Assembly: GCF_010882175.1 (NCBI RefSeq)
Contig: NZ_WKLH01000001.1
Coordinates: 496,001 to 560,000, forward strand
Direction of reading: 5' to 3'
Origin: Mangrovibacterium lignilyticum
GTDB taxonomy: Bacteria; Bacteroidota; Bacteroidia; Bacteroidales; Prolixibacteraceae
Length of the DNA: 64,000 nt
Shown: positions 17,308 to 26,866 of the stretch, one piece after another
Position numbering within the stretch: position 1 is the stretch's first letter
Layout: every line of letters begins with the position of its first letter
The notes under the pieces: model-generated
Databases searched by the model: none
What the model was told of the DNA's origin: nothing
What the model saw: the letters and a program-made list of their open reading frames with translations, nothing else
Position numbers and translations under genes: made by a program

Positions 17308-18423
17308 ATGAAACAAGGAGCATCCCGCTTAAAATCACTGCCCCTCTTGGTCGCTGTTTTTTTCCTGCTTTTCACTTGTAGCAGTCAACAGACTGCTTTT
17401 GCGGCATCTGAACGGATTCAACAAACGCTGTTCAGTTCTGAAATAGACGACTCAGTTAAAATTGACATTCAGTTACCGGATAGCTATTCCAGATTCCCGG
17501 ATCAAACATACCCCGTTCTTTACTTGTTGGATGGTAATTTTTATTTCGACTATGCAGCTGCTACCACCCAGATGTTGTCGCGTGGCATTCAACCATTCAC
17601 CCCCGAATTTATTCTGGTCGGAATCAGCTCTCGCAACCGCTTTCGCGATTTCACCGCCACAAATGCTAAAGTCAACAACGATGGAACGCCCGTAGAATCA
17701 ATCTACCAAACGAGTGGTGGAGCCGATCGATTTACACTGTTTCTAACAGAAACGCTACGTCCCAAAATAGAGTTCAACTACCGTTCAAATGGTTTCAACA
17801 TGCTGTTTGGACATTCTTTTGCAGGCCTCTATACATTAGATCTGCTACTGCACCAAAAGGCCGATTTCAATGCCTGGTTAATTGCCGATCCAAGTCTTTG
17901 GTGGGATAACGAATCCTTATTTCACGAAAGTCCGGTTCTACTGCAAAAAGATTTCGAACCGACCGCCCTGTTTTTGGGCTACACCAACTCGATCAGTATT
18001 CCACCGGGAATTGATACAACACTGATGGCTGACTGTAATCATGAAATGGCAACCCGCCTTCAGACAAAATCACATGCTTTTTATTTAGAGACGCGATTTT
18101 ATTCGGACTGTAGCCACGGCTCAGTTGTCATTCCTACTTTTTATGATGGACTTTGTTTCTTCTTCCAAGGCTATTCTACCAATCCCAAACAGGTGGGATT
18201 CGACCTAAATACTTTATTGGAAACATACGAATCGATCAGTCAGAAAATTCATTTCCAATTGATTCCACAACAGTCCCAACTGGAAAACCTCGTTCGGTTT
18301 TTCATGCGAACAACCAACACACGGGAAACTGCCCGGCAGTTCCTCGTCTACTGGCAGGAGCAATATCCTGGAAGTGCCGGCTGGAAAATATACCAACAAA
18401 AGCTAGCCAATTCATTTAACTGA
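17308..18423 (+). CDS. Alpha/beta hydrolase, ferric-siderophore esterase-like (IroE/BesA type)
   Basis: A 371-aa exported esterase. The N-terminus carries a hydrophobic leader with a possible lipobox (FLLFTCSS). The domain begins with the esterase_D-like pattern DIQLPDSYSRF...YPVLYLLDG. The nucleophile elbow is LFGHSFAGLYT, and a His occurs in DCSHGSVVIP. This is the Pfam esterase group that includes enterobactin and bacillibactin hydrolases. Position after a TonB siderophore receptor makes hydrolysis of an imported tri-ester or related siderophore in the periplasm the best guess. The C-terminal ~90 residues look like a helical extension. Confidence 0.8.
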   Translation: MKQGASRLKSLPLLVAVFFLLFTCSSQQTAFAASERIQQTLFSSEIDDSVKIDIQLPDSYSRFPDQTYPVLYLLDGNFYFDYAAATTQMLSRGIQPFTPEFILVGISSRNRFRDFTATNAKVNNDGTPVESIYQTSGGADRFTLFLTETLRPKIEFNYRSNGFNMLFGHSFAGLYTLDLLLHQKADFNAWLIADPSLWWDNESLFHESPVLLQKDFEPTALFLGYTNSISIPPGIDTTLMADCNHEMATRLQTKSHAFYLETRFYSDCSHGSVVIPTFYDGLCFFFQGYSTNPKQVGFDLNTLLETYESISQKIHFQLIPQQSQLENLVRFFMRTTNTRETARQFLVYWQEQYPGSAGWKIYQQKLANSFN

Positions 18424-18442
18424 TAACAGAAACAGAAAACAT

Positions 18443-19612
18443 ATGCTACGAAATTTCTTTTACCAAACACACCTTTACCTGGGAATAGCCAGTTCCATCG
18501 TATTGATCATTTTGTGCCTAAGCGGAAGCATCCTTGCTTTTGAAGAAGAGTTTATTGATCTGTTCGATCGCTCATACCGCATTTCAAAAAACGAACGAGC
18601 AGAGCGCTTGCCGCTGACACAGAAAATAGCCAATATTGAAACATCCACAGGGAAAGTAGTCAGCGGCATGATGATTTTTGCCGAAGCAGAAAAGAACCAT
18701 CTGTTCATGTTGACCAATCCTAAGACAGAAACAGCAACGGGAGAACACCGGCGTCCGGAACAGATGTGGGTCGACTCCTACACCGGAGAACAAATTGCCA
18801 AGCCGGAAAGTGCTACTGCCGAAGGATTTTTCCATTGGGTCATGCAACTCCACCGTTGGTTACTGCTCGATCGTAAAATCGGGCGAACGATAACCGGTGC
18901 AGCAACCGTGATCTTTCTGCTTTTAACTATTTCAGGCTTGGTCCTGTATTCACCGGCCAAGTTAACCGGTTGGTTGAGACGTAGCACCTGGCTCCCGAAA
19001 CTGAGAATAAAAAAAGCTTCGGGTGCCAACTTCATCCTCCACCGAAATTACAGCTGGTACGCAGCAATCCCGTTGCTATTGATGGGATTTTCGGCACTTA
19101 TCTGGTCGTATCCGTCATACTACAACGGTCTGGAAAGACTTTTGGGCGACCAACTGGGCAAGCAACGATTCGACAAAACAATTCCGTTGAATTATCACCC
19201 CGACACCTCGACTAAAATGTTGCCTATTGAGGCAATTATTGCCAAAGCCGACGAAGCCCTGCCCTACTCAACAAAAATATACCGCATCGATTTGCCGAAA
19301 ACCAAGGACGAAAGTATCATGGTACGCAAAAAAAACGCAGCCTTCCTTGCTTACGATGCTGCCGATAAAATTCAGATCGATCCCTACACCGGAGAAGTTA
19401 TAGAAATTGACGAATTCCGCAACTGGAGCTTTCGCTCGAAGGTTGCCGCACTGATCCGAACCATTCATATCGGCTCTTTTGTGGGAATAACTTCCAAGAT
19501 CATTTACTTTCTCGCAGCCCTGCTGGCAACATCCTTACCCGTTACAGGCCTATTACTCTGGGTTAAAAAACTACGCGCCGGGAAAAAACGCAAGCAGATA
19601 AAACTGGTTTAA
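18443..19612 (+). CDS. PepSY-associated TM protein (iron reductase-like)
   Basis: A 389-aa inner-membrane protein of the PepSY_TM family, often found beside ferric-siderophore receptors and proposed to reduce Fe(III). There are four membrane segments: about residues 12-32 (LYLGIASSIVLIILCLSGSI), 145-170, 205-225 and 345-372. Conserved His residues that may hold haem occur in QTHLYLG, HWVMQLHRWLL, LHRNYSW and IRTIHIGS. Two PepSY-like periplasmic regions carry the repeated YTGEQI/YTGEVIEID pattern. It starts 20 bases after the esterase stop and belongs to the same operon. The direct electron donor is not encoded here. Confidence 0.85.
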   Translation: MLRNFFYQTHLYLGIASSIVLIILCLSGSILAFEEEFIDLFDRSYRISKNERAERLPLTQKIANIETSTGKVVSGMMIFAEAEKNHLFMLTNPKTETATGEHRRPEQMWVDSYTGEQIAKPESATAEGFFHWVMQLHRWLLLDRKIGRTITGAATVIFLLLTISGLVLYSPAKLTGWLRRSTWLPKLRIKKASGANFILHRNYSWYAAIPLLLMGFSALIWSYPSYYNGLERLLGDQLGKQRFDKTIPLNYHPDTSTKMLPIEAIIAKADEALPYSTKIYRIDLPKTKDESIMVRKKNAAFLAYDAADKIQIDPYTGEVIEIDEFRNWSFRSKVAALIRTIHIGSFVGITSKIIYFLAALLATSLPVTGLLLWVKKLRAGKKRKQIKLV

Positions 19613-19738
19613 AAGTGAGCTAAATATTAAATGAGACAACAGATCAAATATCGATTCCTCTAAATACTTAAATGTTTTAGGTAAATTTGAAAACAATTTT
19701 CCACGAGAATTGATTATAGATTAAAAAGAGGCTTAGTG

Positions 19739-21109
19739 ATGAAAGATTTTCTGCTGAATTACATCAATGAATTGGTTTACCTACTGAACGAAATGGCTCC
19801 TTGGCTACTGTTGGGACTCGTGTTTGCCGGCTTGCTCAAGGTATTTTTCCCGGAGGACAAAGTACAAAAGTATATGGGGAAATCGACCACAAAATCGGCG
19901 GTCAACGCATCGCTTTTGGGTATTCCGATGCCACTATGCAGCTGTGGTGTTATCCCAACCGGTATTTCCTTTTTCCGAAACGGTGCTTCGAAAGGAGCAA
20001 CAAACTCGTTCCTGATATCAACACCGCAGACCGGGGTCGATTCCATATTTGCTACTTACTCGATGTTGGGCTGGCCGTTTGCTGTATTGCGTCCAATTGT
20101 CGCTTTTGTAACCGGCATTGCAGGCGGTATTCTCACCAACTGGCTGGCAAAAGAAAAACCAGCGCCGAAAGTGGCTCCAAAACCAGCTTTCGCCGGATTT
20201 GCGATGGCCCCCGGAGCAATGACACAAAACAACGGCAGCCTTTTAACCGCGCTCCCCCAAACGCCCAAGCCGAAGAACGGAGCTGCCTGCGACGATGCTT
20301 CATGTGGATGCCACTCTGAGAAACCCAAACGAAACGCCTTCGTTCAAGCGTCACACTATGCCTTTATCGAATTGTTGCAAGATATTGCCAAATGGCTAAT
20401 CATTGGATTCCTGATTGCCGCCCTGATTTCAGTGCTTTTACCCGACGACTTTTTTACTCGCTTCCATGGCCTGGGGTTCGTTGAAATTCTGGTCATACTG
20501 GCTGCATCGGTTCCAATTTATATTTGTGCGACCGGTTCCATCCCAATTGCTGCGGTCCTGTTGCTAAAAGGCGTTTCTCCCGGTGCAGCATTAGTTTTTC
20601 TGATGGCCGGACCGGCAACCAATGTTGCCACAATCTCGGTCATCGGAAACACCATGGGACGCAAATCCCTTTTTGTGTATCTGGGGACCATTATTGGCGG
20701 AGCCGTTCTTTTTGGAATGTTGACAAACTGGCTCATCCCGGCCGATTTCATCTTAAGCAAAGTCATGCACATTCACAGCGGAGAACACGAAATGGTTCCG
20801 ATGTGGCTGCAGATTACCTCGTCGGTGGTATTGATCGGCTCGCTGATTTTTGGCTACTTCTACCAACGATTCGAGAAAAACAAACAAAAAACAAATGCAC
20901 TGGCATTGAAAACATTGAAAGTTGAAGGGATGACTTGCTCACACTGCGAGGCAAGCGTTACCCGTAACTTACTGAAAATAGCCGACATTGACGAAGTTAT
21001 AGCCGACAAAAACACCTCAGAAGTAAAGGTGTCGGGGAAAAAGATCGACCTGAAGGAAATTGAAAAAGTGATTGAAGCAATCGGCTATCATTATAAAGGA
21101 GAAATTTAA
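19739..21109 (+). CDS. SO_0444-type metal permease with C-terminal HMA domain
   Basis: This 456-aa protein has two halves of a PF03773-type permease, each with about four helices. Repeated motifs are MPLCSCGVIPTGISF in half 1 and CATGSIPIAAVLLLKG in half 2. A Cys/His-rich loop (ACDDASCGCHSEKP, about residues 182-195) lies between them. The C-terminal 70 residues form a heavy-metal-associated domain with GMTCSHCEAS. The family is thought to export Cu, Zn or related soft metals, and the HMA could deliver Cu(I). I use the ATG directly after the GTG as start. Its stop overlaps the next gene by one base. Confidence 0.85.
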   Translation: MKDFLLNYINELVYLLNEMAPWLLLGLVFAGLLKVFFPEDKVQKYMGKSTTKSAVNASLLGIPMPLCSCGVIPTGISFFRNGASKGATNSFLISTPQTGVDSIFATYSMLGWPFAVLRPIVAFVTGIAGGILTNWLAKEKPAPKVAPKPAFAGFAMAPGAMTQNNGSLLTALPQTPKPKNGAACDDASCGCHSEKPKRNAFVQASHYAFIELLQDIAKWLIIGFLIAALISVLLPDDFFTRFHGLGFVEILVILAASVPIYICATGSIPIAAVLLLKGVSPGAALVFLMAGPATNVATISVIGNTMGRKSLFVYLGTIIGGAVLFGMLTNWLIPADFILSKVMHIHSGEHEMVPMWLQITSSVVLIGSLIFGYFYQRFEKNKQKTNALALKTLKVEGMTCSHCEASVTRNLLKIADIDEVIADKNTSEVKVSGKKIDLKEIEKVIEAIGYHYKGEI

Positions 21110-21690
21110 TGCAACTAATCCAGTTGGGCTTAATTATTCTAAGCCTTATTCCCACTATAGCTACCCTCTTACTCGGCTATCAAATTATGAGGGCTGGGTT
21201 CAGCTTTGGCAAACCACCGATTAACAAGGCGCTGTTTTACCTGACTAAAGCAATTCTCTCGGTGACATTTGCTTTTTTGGTGTTGGCCTCCTTTTTCCGT
21301 GAGTTTTTCAGTCACATCCCGGGACTGATTCAAAACGAGGTCCCCGACGTGCAAAAACTAATGTGCATGATCTTCCTCTTTGCGGGGATCATCCTGCTGT
21401 TACCGGCCTATTACACCATGGGAATTTTCACCCGCGTGGGCTTGCCAACATCGGAGCATGTGCTACAAACGGAAGGAGTTTACCGCGTTAGTCGGAATCC
21501 AATGTACACCAGTTTCTTTTTCTTTTTTGCTGCTTGTTTTCTGCTCATCCCATCGCTGATACTGGCGGCCTTGATGCTCTTCAACCTGATTATCCATCAC
21601 CTGATCATTAAAAAGGAAGAAAGCTATTTGGAATCCGCTTTTGGAGAAGTGTACCTGCAGTATAAAAAGAGCGTTGCCCGATATCTTTAA
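21109..21690 (+). CDS. Isoprenylcysteine carboxyl methyltransferase-like membrane methyltransferase
   Basis: A 193-aa protein with five membrane segments. The C-terminal half carries the ICMT/phospholipid methyltransferase signature GVYRVSRNPMYTS, followed by HHLIIKKEESYLESAFGEVYLQYK, which together form the SAM site. Bacterial members lack prenylated substrates, and their targets are mostly unknown. It is translationally coupled to the metal permease (TAATG overlap), so a role linked to metal resistance or envelope modification is plausible but unproven. Confidence 0.85.
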   Translation: MQLIQLGLIILSLIPTIATLLLGYQIMRAGFSFGKPPINKALFYLTKAILSVTFAFLVLASFFREFFSHIPGLIQNEVPDVQKLMCMIFLFAGIILLLPAYYTMGIFTRVGLPTSEHVLQTEGVYRVSRNPMYTSFFFFFAACFLLIPSLILAALMLFNLIIHHLIIKKEESYLESAFGEVYLQYKKSVARYL

Positions 21691-21723
21691 TAACTTTCAA
21701 CATTGTTGAACAACGAATCAAAA

Positions 21724-21753
21724 GCAAAAAAATCCCGGCTACTAACCGGGATT
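21724..21753 (-). terminator. Strong terminator of dsbD (minus strand)
   Basis: A perfect 8-bp stem, AATCCCGG-x7-CCGGGATT, is followed by T7 when read on the minus strand. It can also stop the convergent methyltransferase transcript, though the plus side has no T-run. Confidence 0.8.
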
Positions 21754-21817
21754 GAAGTATAAGGAGATTACTCTAAAAATGTGGCTAATCTATAATCAGC
21801 CTAAGTCTGTTCATTAA

Positions 21818-23965
21818 TTATTTGGATTGTTTTTTGAAATTTGACAACCCTTCATCCAAAAACTTCACGAAGTTATCTGCATTCAGGTCGTATGCTTTGG
21901 GTTGCGTTAGCTCCTGTCCCGCATGATCGAGCAACACGTAATACGGTTGCGCATTCACGCCAAACCGGGTAATTTGAAAATCGGCATATTTTTTACCAAT
22001 TGTCTTCTTCACTCTTCCATCGTAGCTCGAGGTAACCCATTCCTCTTCAGCCAGTGTGGTTTTATCATCAACATAAAGCGCAATCACCACATAGTCGTTC
22101 CGCAGGCGCTGCAGCACGCGAGGATCGGACCAAACATTGGCTTCCATCTCCCGGCAATTCACACAACCGTGCCCGGTGAAGTCAATAAAAACGGGCTTAT
22201 TTACTTTTTTTGCATAAGCCATTCCCTGCTCATAATCGAAGAAACCATCCAAACCGTGTGGCAAGTGCAAAAACTCGTGGTATTTCACATCCGTAATCTG
22301 AGCACCATCCCTGCCGCCATTTAAACCGCTACCGGCATTCAATTTAATTTCATCGCGAATAATTTTATTGATATTAAAATCGTGGGTTGTCATTGGCGGC
22401 ATGTAGCCTGAAATCGCTTTCAGAGGCGCACCGAACATCCCCGGAATTAAGTAGACGACAAATGCAAATGAAGCGATTGACAACATCAAGCGGGGGACCG
22501 TCACGTGCTTCACATCGCTATCGTGCGAAAATTTGATTTTCCCCAGCAAATACAGCCCTAACAACGAAAAGATGACGATCCATAACGCCAGATATACTTC
22601 CCGATCCAGAATTCCCCAATGGTAGGTTTGATCGGCAACACTCAAAAATTTCAGCCCCAATGCCAATTCAAGGAAACCCAAAACCACTTTTACCGAGTTT
22701 AACCAGCCACCTGATTTAGGAAGGTTGTTCAACCAACCTGGGAACAAGGCAAATAATGTAAAAGGAAGCGCAAAAGCCATTGAGAATCCAAACATGCCGA
22801 CGATGGGTTTCAAAACTGCACCACTGGCCGATTCAACGAGGATTGCTCCAACAATCGGACCGGTACATGAAAATGAAACCAGCACAAGCGTTAACGCCAT
22901 GAAGAAAGACCCCATGAAGCCGCCTTTATCAACCTGACTGTCTGACTTATTTACCAACCAGCTAGGCAATACGATCTCGAACATCCCAAAGAATGAAAAC
23001 GCGAAAATCATAAAGACTAAGAAAAAGATGGTATTGGGAATCCAGTGGGTACTCAACCAGTTGGCAATATCCGGTCCAAAAATCAAAGCGACAACGGTAC
23101 CAACGACTGTGTAAATCGCGATAATCGAAATGCCGTAGAAGGCTGCATACAAGCGGGACTTTAATTTCGTATCGCCGCTGTGCATAAAAAAGGAAACCGT
23201 CATCGGAATCATCGGGAACACACATGGAGTGAGGATCGCGGCCAAACCAGCCAAAAATGAGAAAAACAGAAACATCCACAAATTTTCAGTAGATCCTTCT
23301 TTTCCCTTATCAGTTAAAACTTTCCCTTCGGCTGCCGGAGTCGTCTCAACGACTTCAGTTTCATTGTCCGTCACCGCAGTATTAACCGCTTCCGGTTCTT
23401 TTAGTTGTTTTGTTTCCTCTGCTTCCTTGGACTTTACCGGAGGCGCAGCAACTTCAGTTACTTCCTTTTTTTTTTCTGTAGTCGCTGCTTCTGCAGTCGC
23501 AGTAGCGGCTTTGTATGCTTTTGTTTTAAAACTGAAGTCAACCTCTGTTGGCGGCAGACAAGTCTCGTCGTTACAACACATAAATTCCAGGTAACCATCA
23601 ATTGTCACCGGATCGGTTGTTTTCAATTTTATCGTTTGAATAAACTCGGCTTTTGTGGAGAAATACCGCAAATCCATCTGAAAAGTATCATCAAACTTTT
23701 CAATCGGTGTCGGTTTGGTCGTCATTTTACCGACAAATTCAATTTGCGAATTGTCGCTGAAATGAAATGATGTTGGAACAGGACCACCTTCAGGCAAACT
23801 GGTGTCGTACAAGTGCCACCCTTCTTCAATAGTGGCTTTAAAAATTAATTGTACCTCGTCACCATCCTGTTTGGAATCAAATGACCATTTTACCGGCTCC
23901 ATGATCTGGGCAAACGATTGAACCGCAAATACTGCCAGAACAATTAAAATTGAGAGTCTTTTCAT
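21818..23965 (-). CDS. dsbD: Thiol:disulfide interchange protein DsbD
   Basis: Moves reducing power from cytoplasmic thioredoxin across the inner membrane to periplasmic thiol proteins. A signal peptide (ending VQSFAQ) is followed by the N-terminal DsbD-alpha-like domain (to about residue 150) with the pair in MCCNDETCLPP. A low-complexity Lys/Glu/Ala linker covers about 155-225. The eight-helix core follows, with Cys in ILTPCVFPMIP and SFSCTGPIVG, and then a C-terminal thioredoxin domain with GHGCVNCREME at about 598. All three redox Cys pairs are present. It is monocistronic on the minus strand. The long linker is the one unusual feature. Confidence 0.93.
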   Translation of the reverse strand: MKRLSILIVLAVFAVQSFAQIMEPVKWSFDSKQDGDEVQLIFKATIEEGWHLYDTSLPEGGPVPTSFHFSDNSQIEFVGKMTTKPTPIEKFDDTFQMDLRYFSTKAEFIQTIKLKTTDPVTIDGYLEFMCCNDETCLPPTEVDFSFKTKAYKAATATAEAATTEKKKEVTEVAAPPVKSKEAEETKQLKEPEAVNTAVTDNETEVVETTPAAEGKVLTDKGKEGSTENLWMFLFFSFLAGLAAILTPCVFPMIPMTVSFFMHSGDTKLKSRLYAAFYGISIIAIYTVVGTVVALIFGPDIANWLSTHWIPNTIFFLVFMIFAFSFFGMFEIVLPSWLVNKSDSQVDKGGFMGSFFMALTLVLVSFSCTGPIVGAILVESASGAVLKPIVGMFGFSMAFALPFTLFALFPGWLNNLPKSGGWLNSVKVVLGFLELALGLKFLSVADQTYHWGILDREVYLALWIVIFSLLGLYLLGKIKFSHDSDVKHVTVPRLMLSIASFAFVVYLIPGMFGAPLKAISGYMPPMTTHDFNINKIIRDEIKLNAGSGLNGGRDGAQITDVKYHEFLHLPHGLDGFFDYEQGMAYAKKVNKPVFIDFTGHGCVNCREMEANVWSDPRVLQRLRNDYVVIALYVDDKTTLAEEEWVTSSYDGRVKKTIGKKYADFQITRFGVNAQPYYVLLDHAGQELTQPKAYDLNADNFVKFLDEGLSNFKKQSK

Positions 23966-24052
23966 AATCGACTTAATGTTGTTTTGAAAAAATGAGTTTC
24001 TATACTTCCGATCTATTCAAATCGAGAAACGATCCGAAAATATTGACAGTTC

Positions 24053-24071
24053 AAAAGTACGCGGTACTTTT
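24053..24071. repeat. Perfect palindrome AAAAGTAC-GCG-GTACTTTT
   Basis: A 19-base perfect inverted repeat between the LuxR-type gene and dsbD, both on the minus strand. It ends about 90 bases before the dsbD ATG. It could be the terminator of the LuxR gene (it ends in TTTT on either strand) or an operator for dsbD. Confidence 0.5.
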
Positions 24072-24146
24072 AACAGCTACAACAATGCGAAGGTTGATAA
24101 AGGGTCGGAAAAGGTTGAAAAAGGGTCTAGACCCCAATGTCTGAAT

Positions 24147-25193
24147 CTATTTATTGCTGTTATACAAGCTGATGGCCTCTTTCCGGTTGGAAACGCCTAA
24201 GCGTTTATAAAGGTTGTTGATGTGTGTTTTCACCGTGCTGATTTCCACAAATAATTCGGCTGCGATCTCTTTATTCGTTTTCCCTGCAGCAAGTCCTTCC
24301 CAAATTTTGCGCTCTTTATCGGTCAGCAACTGGAAATAATCGATGCTGTCTTCTTCCCTCTGTCTCATCTTCAACTTCCATATCCATAAACAAAGCATAA
24401 AAATAACAAGCGCCTCGCCCCAAATGATCCAGGTTCTCCATGGCTTGGTAATTTTCGGGATCTCGCAAACCAAGTCCCTATATCCGACCAAGTTATTCAG
24501 CATATCATCATAAACGCTCGTATACAAAGCTTTCGGATAAGAGGACTTCATCCGTTCTTGGAAATCGAAATAAAAATTACTGTTTCGCAAAAAATCGGTT
24601 TCCCGATCCTCAATATGGTATAAAGCAAACAGACCAACCATAGGATCTTCAGATTGGTTGACAAATTCACGAATACTACGGTTCAAGCTCTGGCTCTGGA
24701 AATCGCGCTTAGCAACGGTATTAATCTCATTTAAGGAACGACGTTTCAGAAAATAAGAATCTTCGAAGCCAGCCAGTGCCTTATTTCCTTCCGATCCTTC
24801 GATTTGTATCTTAGCAAACAACTCGCTTCCATCTTGGCTTCGTATCGTCAGTTGACTACTATTATCCAATAAGAGGTGAATAAAATTGCGACGGGTGTCA
24901 TTCGTAAATTCAATAGCAAACGAGTTACTTCGGATAAGATATAACCGGTAAAAACGCGAATCGTCCGGTAAATCCTGACCTGACAAAACGAAATTGCCAT
25001 CCGTATCAATCATTCCTTCATTAATAACAAACTCGGGGGAAGCAACGAACAAGTTTTCGGGTGACTGAATAGAGGCGAGGTAGATTCGGGGTTGCCAATC
25101 ATCAGTGATATTAATCTGTCCTTTTATTTCGTAAGCTGAAACAACTTGCGCAAAAAGACAAATTAGGGGTAGGACAAATAGTAATTTCCGCAT
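24147..25193 (-). CDS. Membrane-anchored LuxR/GerE-type regulator with periplasmic sensor domain
   Basis: This 348-aa protein has an N-terminal signal peptide (MRKLLFVLPLICLFAQVVSA). It is followed by a beta-rich domain of about 230 residues resembling DUF4369-type modules (IKGQINITDDWQPRIYLAS) plus a helical stretch. One membrane helix follows at about 257-274 (IWGEALVIFMLCLWIWKL). The last 64 residues are a GerE HTH with LTDKERKIWEGLAAGKTNKEIA and VKTHINNLYKRLGV. The layout implies that a periplasmic signal is passed directly to a DNA-binding domain on the inside of the membrane. It has no kinase or receiver domain. dsbD lies next on the same strand; a regulatory link is only a guess. Confidence 0.82.
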   Translation of the reverse strand: MRKLLFVLPLICLFAQVVSAYEIKGQINITDDWQPRIYLASIQSPENLFVASPEFVINEGMIDTDGNFVLSGQDLPDDSRFYRLYLIRSNSFAIEFTNDTRRNFIHLLLDNSSQLTIRSQDGSELFAKIQIEGSEGNKALAGFEDSYFLKRRSLNEINTVAKRDFQSQSLNRSIREFVNQSEDPMVGLFALYHIEDRETDFLRNSNFYFDFQERMKSSYPKALYTSVYDDMLNNLVGYRDLVCEIPKITKPWRTWIIWGEALVIFMLCLWIWKLKMRQREEDSIDYFQLLTDKERKIWEGLAAGKTNKEIAAELFVEISTVKTHINNLYKRLGVSNRKEAISLYNSNK

Positions 25194-25223
25194 AAAAGAT
25201 AGTTCTAGAACCCCTAAAATAAT

Positions 25224-25251
25224 AAATCCCGAACAAATATGTCCGGGATTT
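25224..25251 (-). terminator. Terminator hairpin after rng
   Basis: AAATCCCG-x12-CGGGATTT forms a perfect 8-bp stem directly after the rng stop codon, followed on the minus strand by a T-rich stretch (TATTATTTTAG). Confidence 0.65.
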
Positions 25252-25258
25252 ACATTTA

Positions 25259-26809
25259 TTAAAGTATTATTTCTTCCATGTTTTCATCGAAAAAATGATA
25301 ATCGAGAAAACTCAGGGAGTTTACTTCTTCTATTGCGACTTTTCGCAAAAACTTTAAAGCCCATTTCCTGCGTTGGGACATAAATCCCTTTGTCAGGAAG
25401 GCGGCCACATACGGATGAACTTTTAGTGTCAATTTCCTTTTATTCAAATCTTTGAAAATGTAATTGACTTTATTGTCCAGTTCATCTGTGAAGAGAATCG
25501 TAGGCGTCACCTTTCCGGTACCCTTACATGTAGGACAAACTTCTGCTGTTTCTACATGTTCTTCAGGGCGAACCCGTTGGCGGGTGATCTGCATCAAACA
25601 AAACTTGCTCAATGGCAAAATGTTGTGTTTGGTGCGGTCAACATCCATCGCCTCCTTCATGCGTTCAAAAACCTTTTGACGGTTTTCGGAATGATGCATA
25701 TCGATAAAATCGATTACAATAATTCCGCCCATGTCTCTCAGCCTCAATTGCCGTGCTATTTCTTCGGCAGCAGCTATGTTCACTTCCAGGGCATTGGTCT
25801 CCTGATCCACACCGGCTTTCGAACGATTTCCGCTGTTCACATCGATTACATGGAATGCTTCCGTGTGTTCGACAATCAGATAGGCCCCGTTTTTAAACGA
25901 AACTGTTTTTCCAAAGGACGACTTAATTTGTTTTTCGATCCCGTAATGTTCGAAGATTGGTTGTCCGCCTTTATACAGCTTGACAATTTTCTTCTTTTCC
26001 GGGTCGATTGTACCAAGGTACTCTGCAACATCATCTGCAACTTCAGCATCATTAATAATAATGCTATTGAAGTTCGGGCTATAAATATCTCGCAATAAGG
26101 CTGTTGTCCGATCAATTTCACCGACTATAAGTGAAGGCGCATTAGCCTTCCTGAGTTTTTGAAAGATCGTTTCAAATTTAGCGACCAGCTTCTTCAGTTC
26201 CTGGTCTAATTCGGCAACCCGTTTCCCTTCAGAAACGGTTCGGACAATAACACCATATTTCTTCGGCTTAATGCTTTGTATCAGCTTCTTCAGCCTGTTT
26301 TTTTCTTCGGTTGAGCCAATTTTTTGTGAAACACTAACCTTTTCACTAAATGGCATCAACACTAAGTTTCTTCCCGCTATCGATAATTCTGATGTTAACC
26401 GGGGGCCTTTGGTCGAAATTGGCTCTTTGGCAATTTGTACCAGTATGTTTTGGCCTGCTTTTAACACTTCCGTTATCTTGCCCTCTTTGTTAATATCGGG
26501 CTCGGAGTGAATTTTTGATACCGAAAAAATACGGTTCTTTTTTGAACTGGCAATTTTCATGAACTTGTTTAAAGTTGAAAATTGCGGGCCCATGTCGAGA
26601 TAATGCAAAAATGCATCTTTTTCATAACCAACGTCGATGAATGCAGCGTTTAAGCTCGGCATAATTTTCTTGACTCTACCTAAATAGATGTCGCCAACTG
26701 CAAATTTTGCTCCGCTCCTTTCCCTTGATAGTTCAACTAAGCGTTTGTTTTCTAATAAGGCAATAACGACTTCTGAGGGAGTGACATCAATAATCAGATC
26801 GCTACTCAC
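25259..26809 (-). CDS. rng: Ribonuclease G
   Basis: A 516-aa RNase E/G endonuclease that processes 5S/16S rRNA precursors and mRNA. The N-terminal S1 domain lies at about 38-115 (GDIYLGRVKKIMPSLNAAFIDVG). The catalytic DNase I-like subdomain supplies the metal-binding Asp residues in FHVIDVNSGNRSK and GIIVIDFIDMH. The Zn-link cysteines are CPTCKGTGK. Length and domain order match RNase G rather than RNase E, since the long disordered tail is missing. It follows the HU and small ribosomal-type genes on the same strand but is separated from them by a terminator-like hairpin. Confidence 0.93.
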   Translation of the reverse strand: MSSDLIIDVTPSEVVIALLENKRLVELSRERSGAKFAVGDIYLGRVKKIMPSLNAAFIDVGYEKDAFLHYLDMGPQFSTLNKFMKIASSKKNRIFSVSKIHSEPDINKEGKITEVLKAGQNILVQIAKEPISTKGPRLTSELSIAGRNLVLMPFSEKVSVSQKIGSTEEKNRLKKLIQSIKPKKYGVIVRTVSEGKRVAELDQELKKLVAKFETIFQKLRKANAPSLIVGEIDRTTALLRDIYSPNFNSIIINDAEVADDVAEYLGTIDPEKKKIVKLYKGGQPIFEHYGIEKQIKSSFGKTVSFKNGAYLIVEHTEAFHVIDVNSGNRSKAGVDQETNALEVNIAAAEEIARQLRLRDMGGIIVIDFIDMHHSENRQKVFERMKEAMDVDRTKHNILPLSKFCLMQITRQRVRPEEHVETAEVCPTCKGTGKVTPTILFTDELDNKVNYIFKDLNKRKLTLKVHPYVAAFLTKGFMSQRRKWALKFLRKVAIEEVNSLSFLDYHFFDENMEEIIL

Positions 26810-26866
26810 AACGTTACTTAAATTTGATAATAGTTTAAGCGTATAAAATACTACTTATAAAACGGA

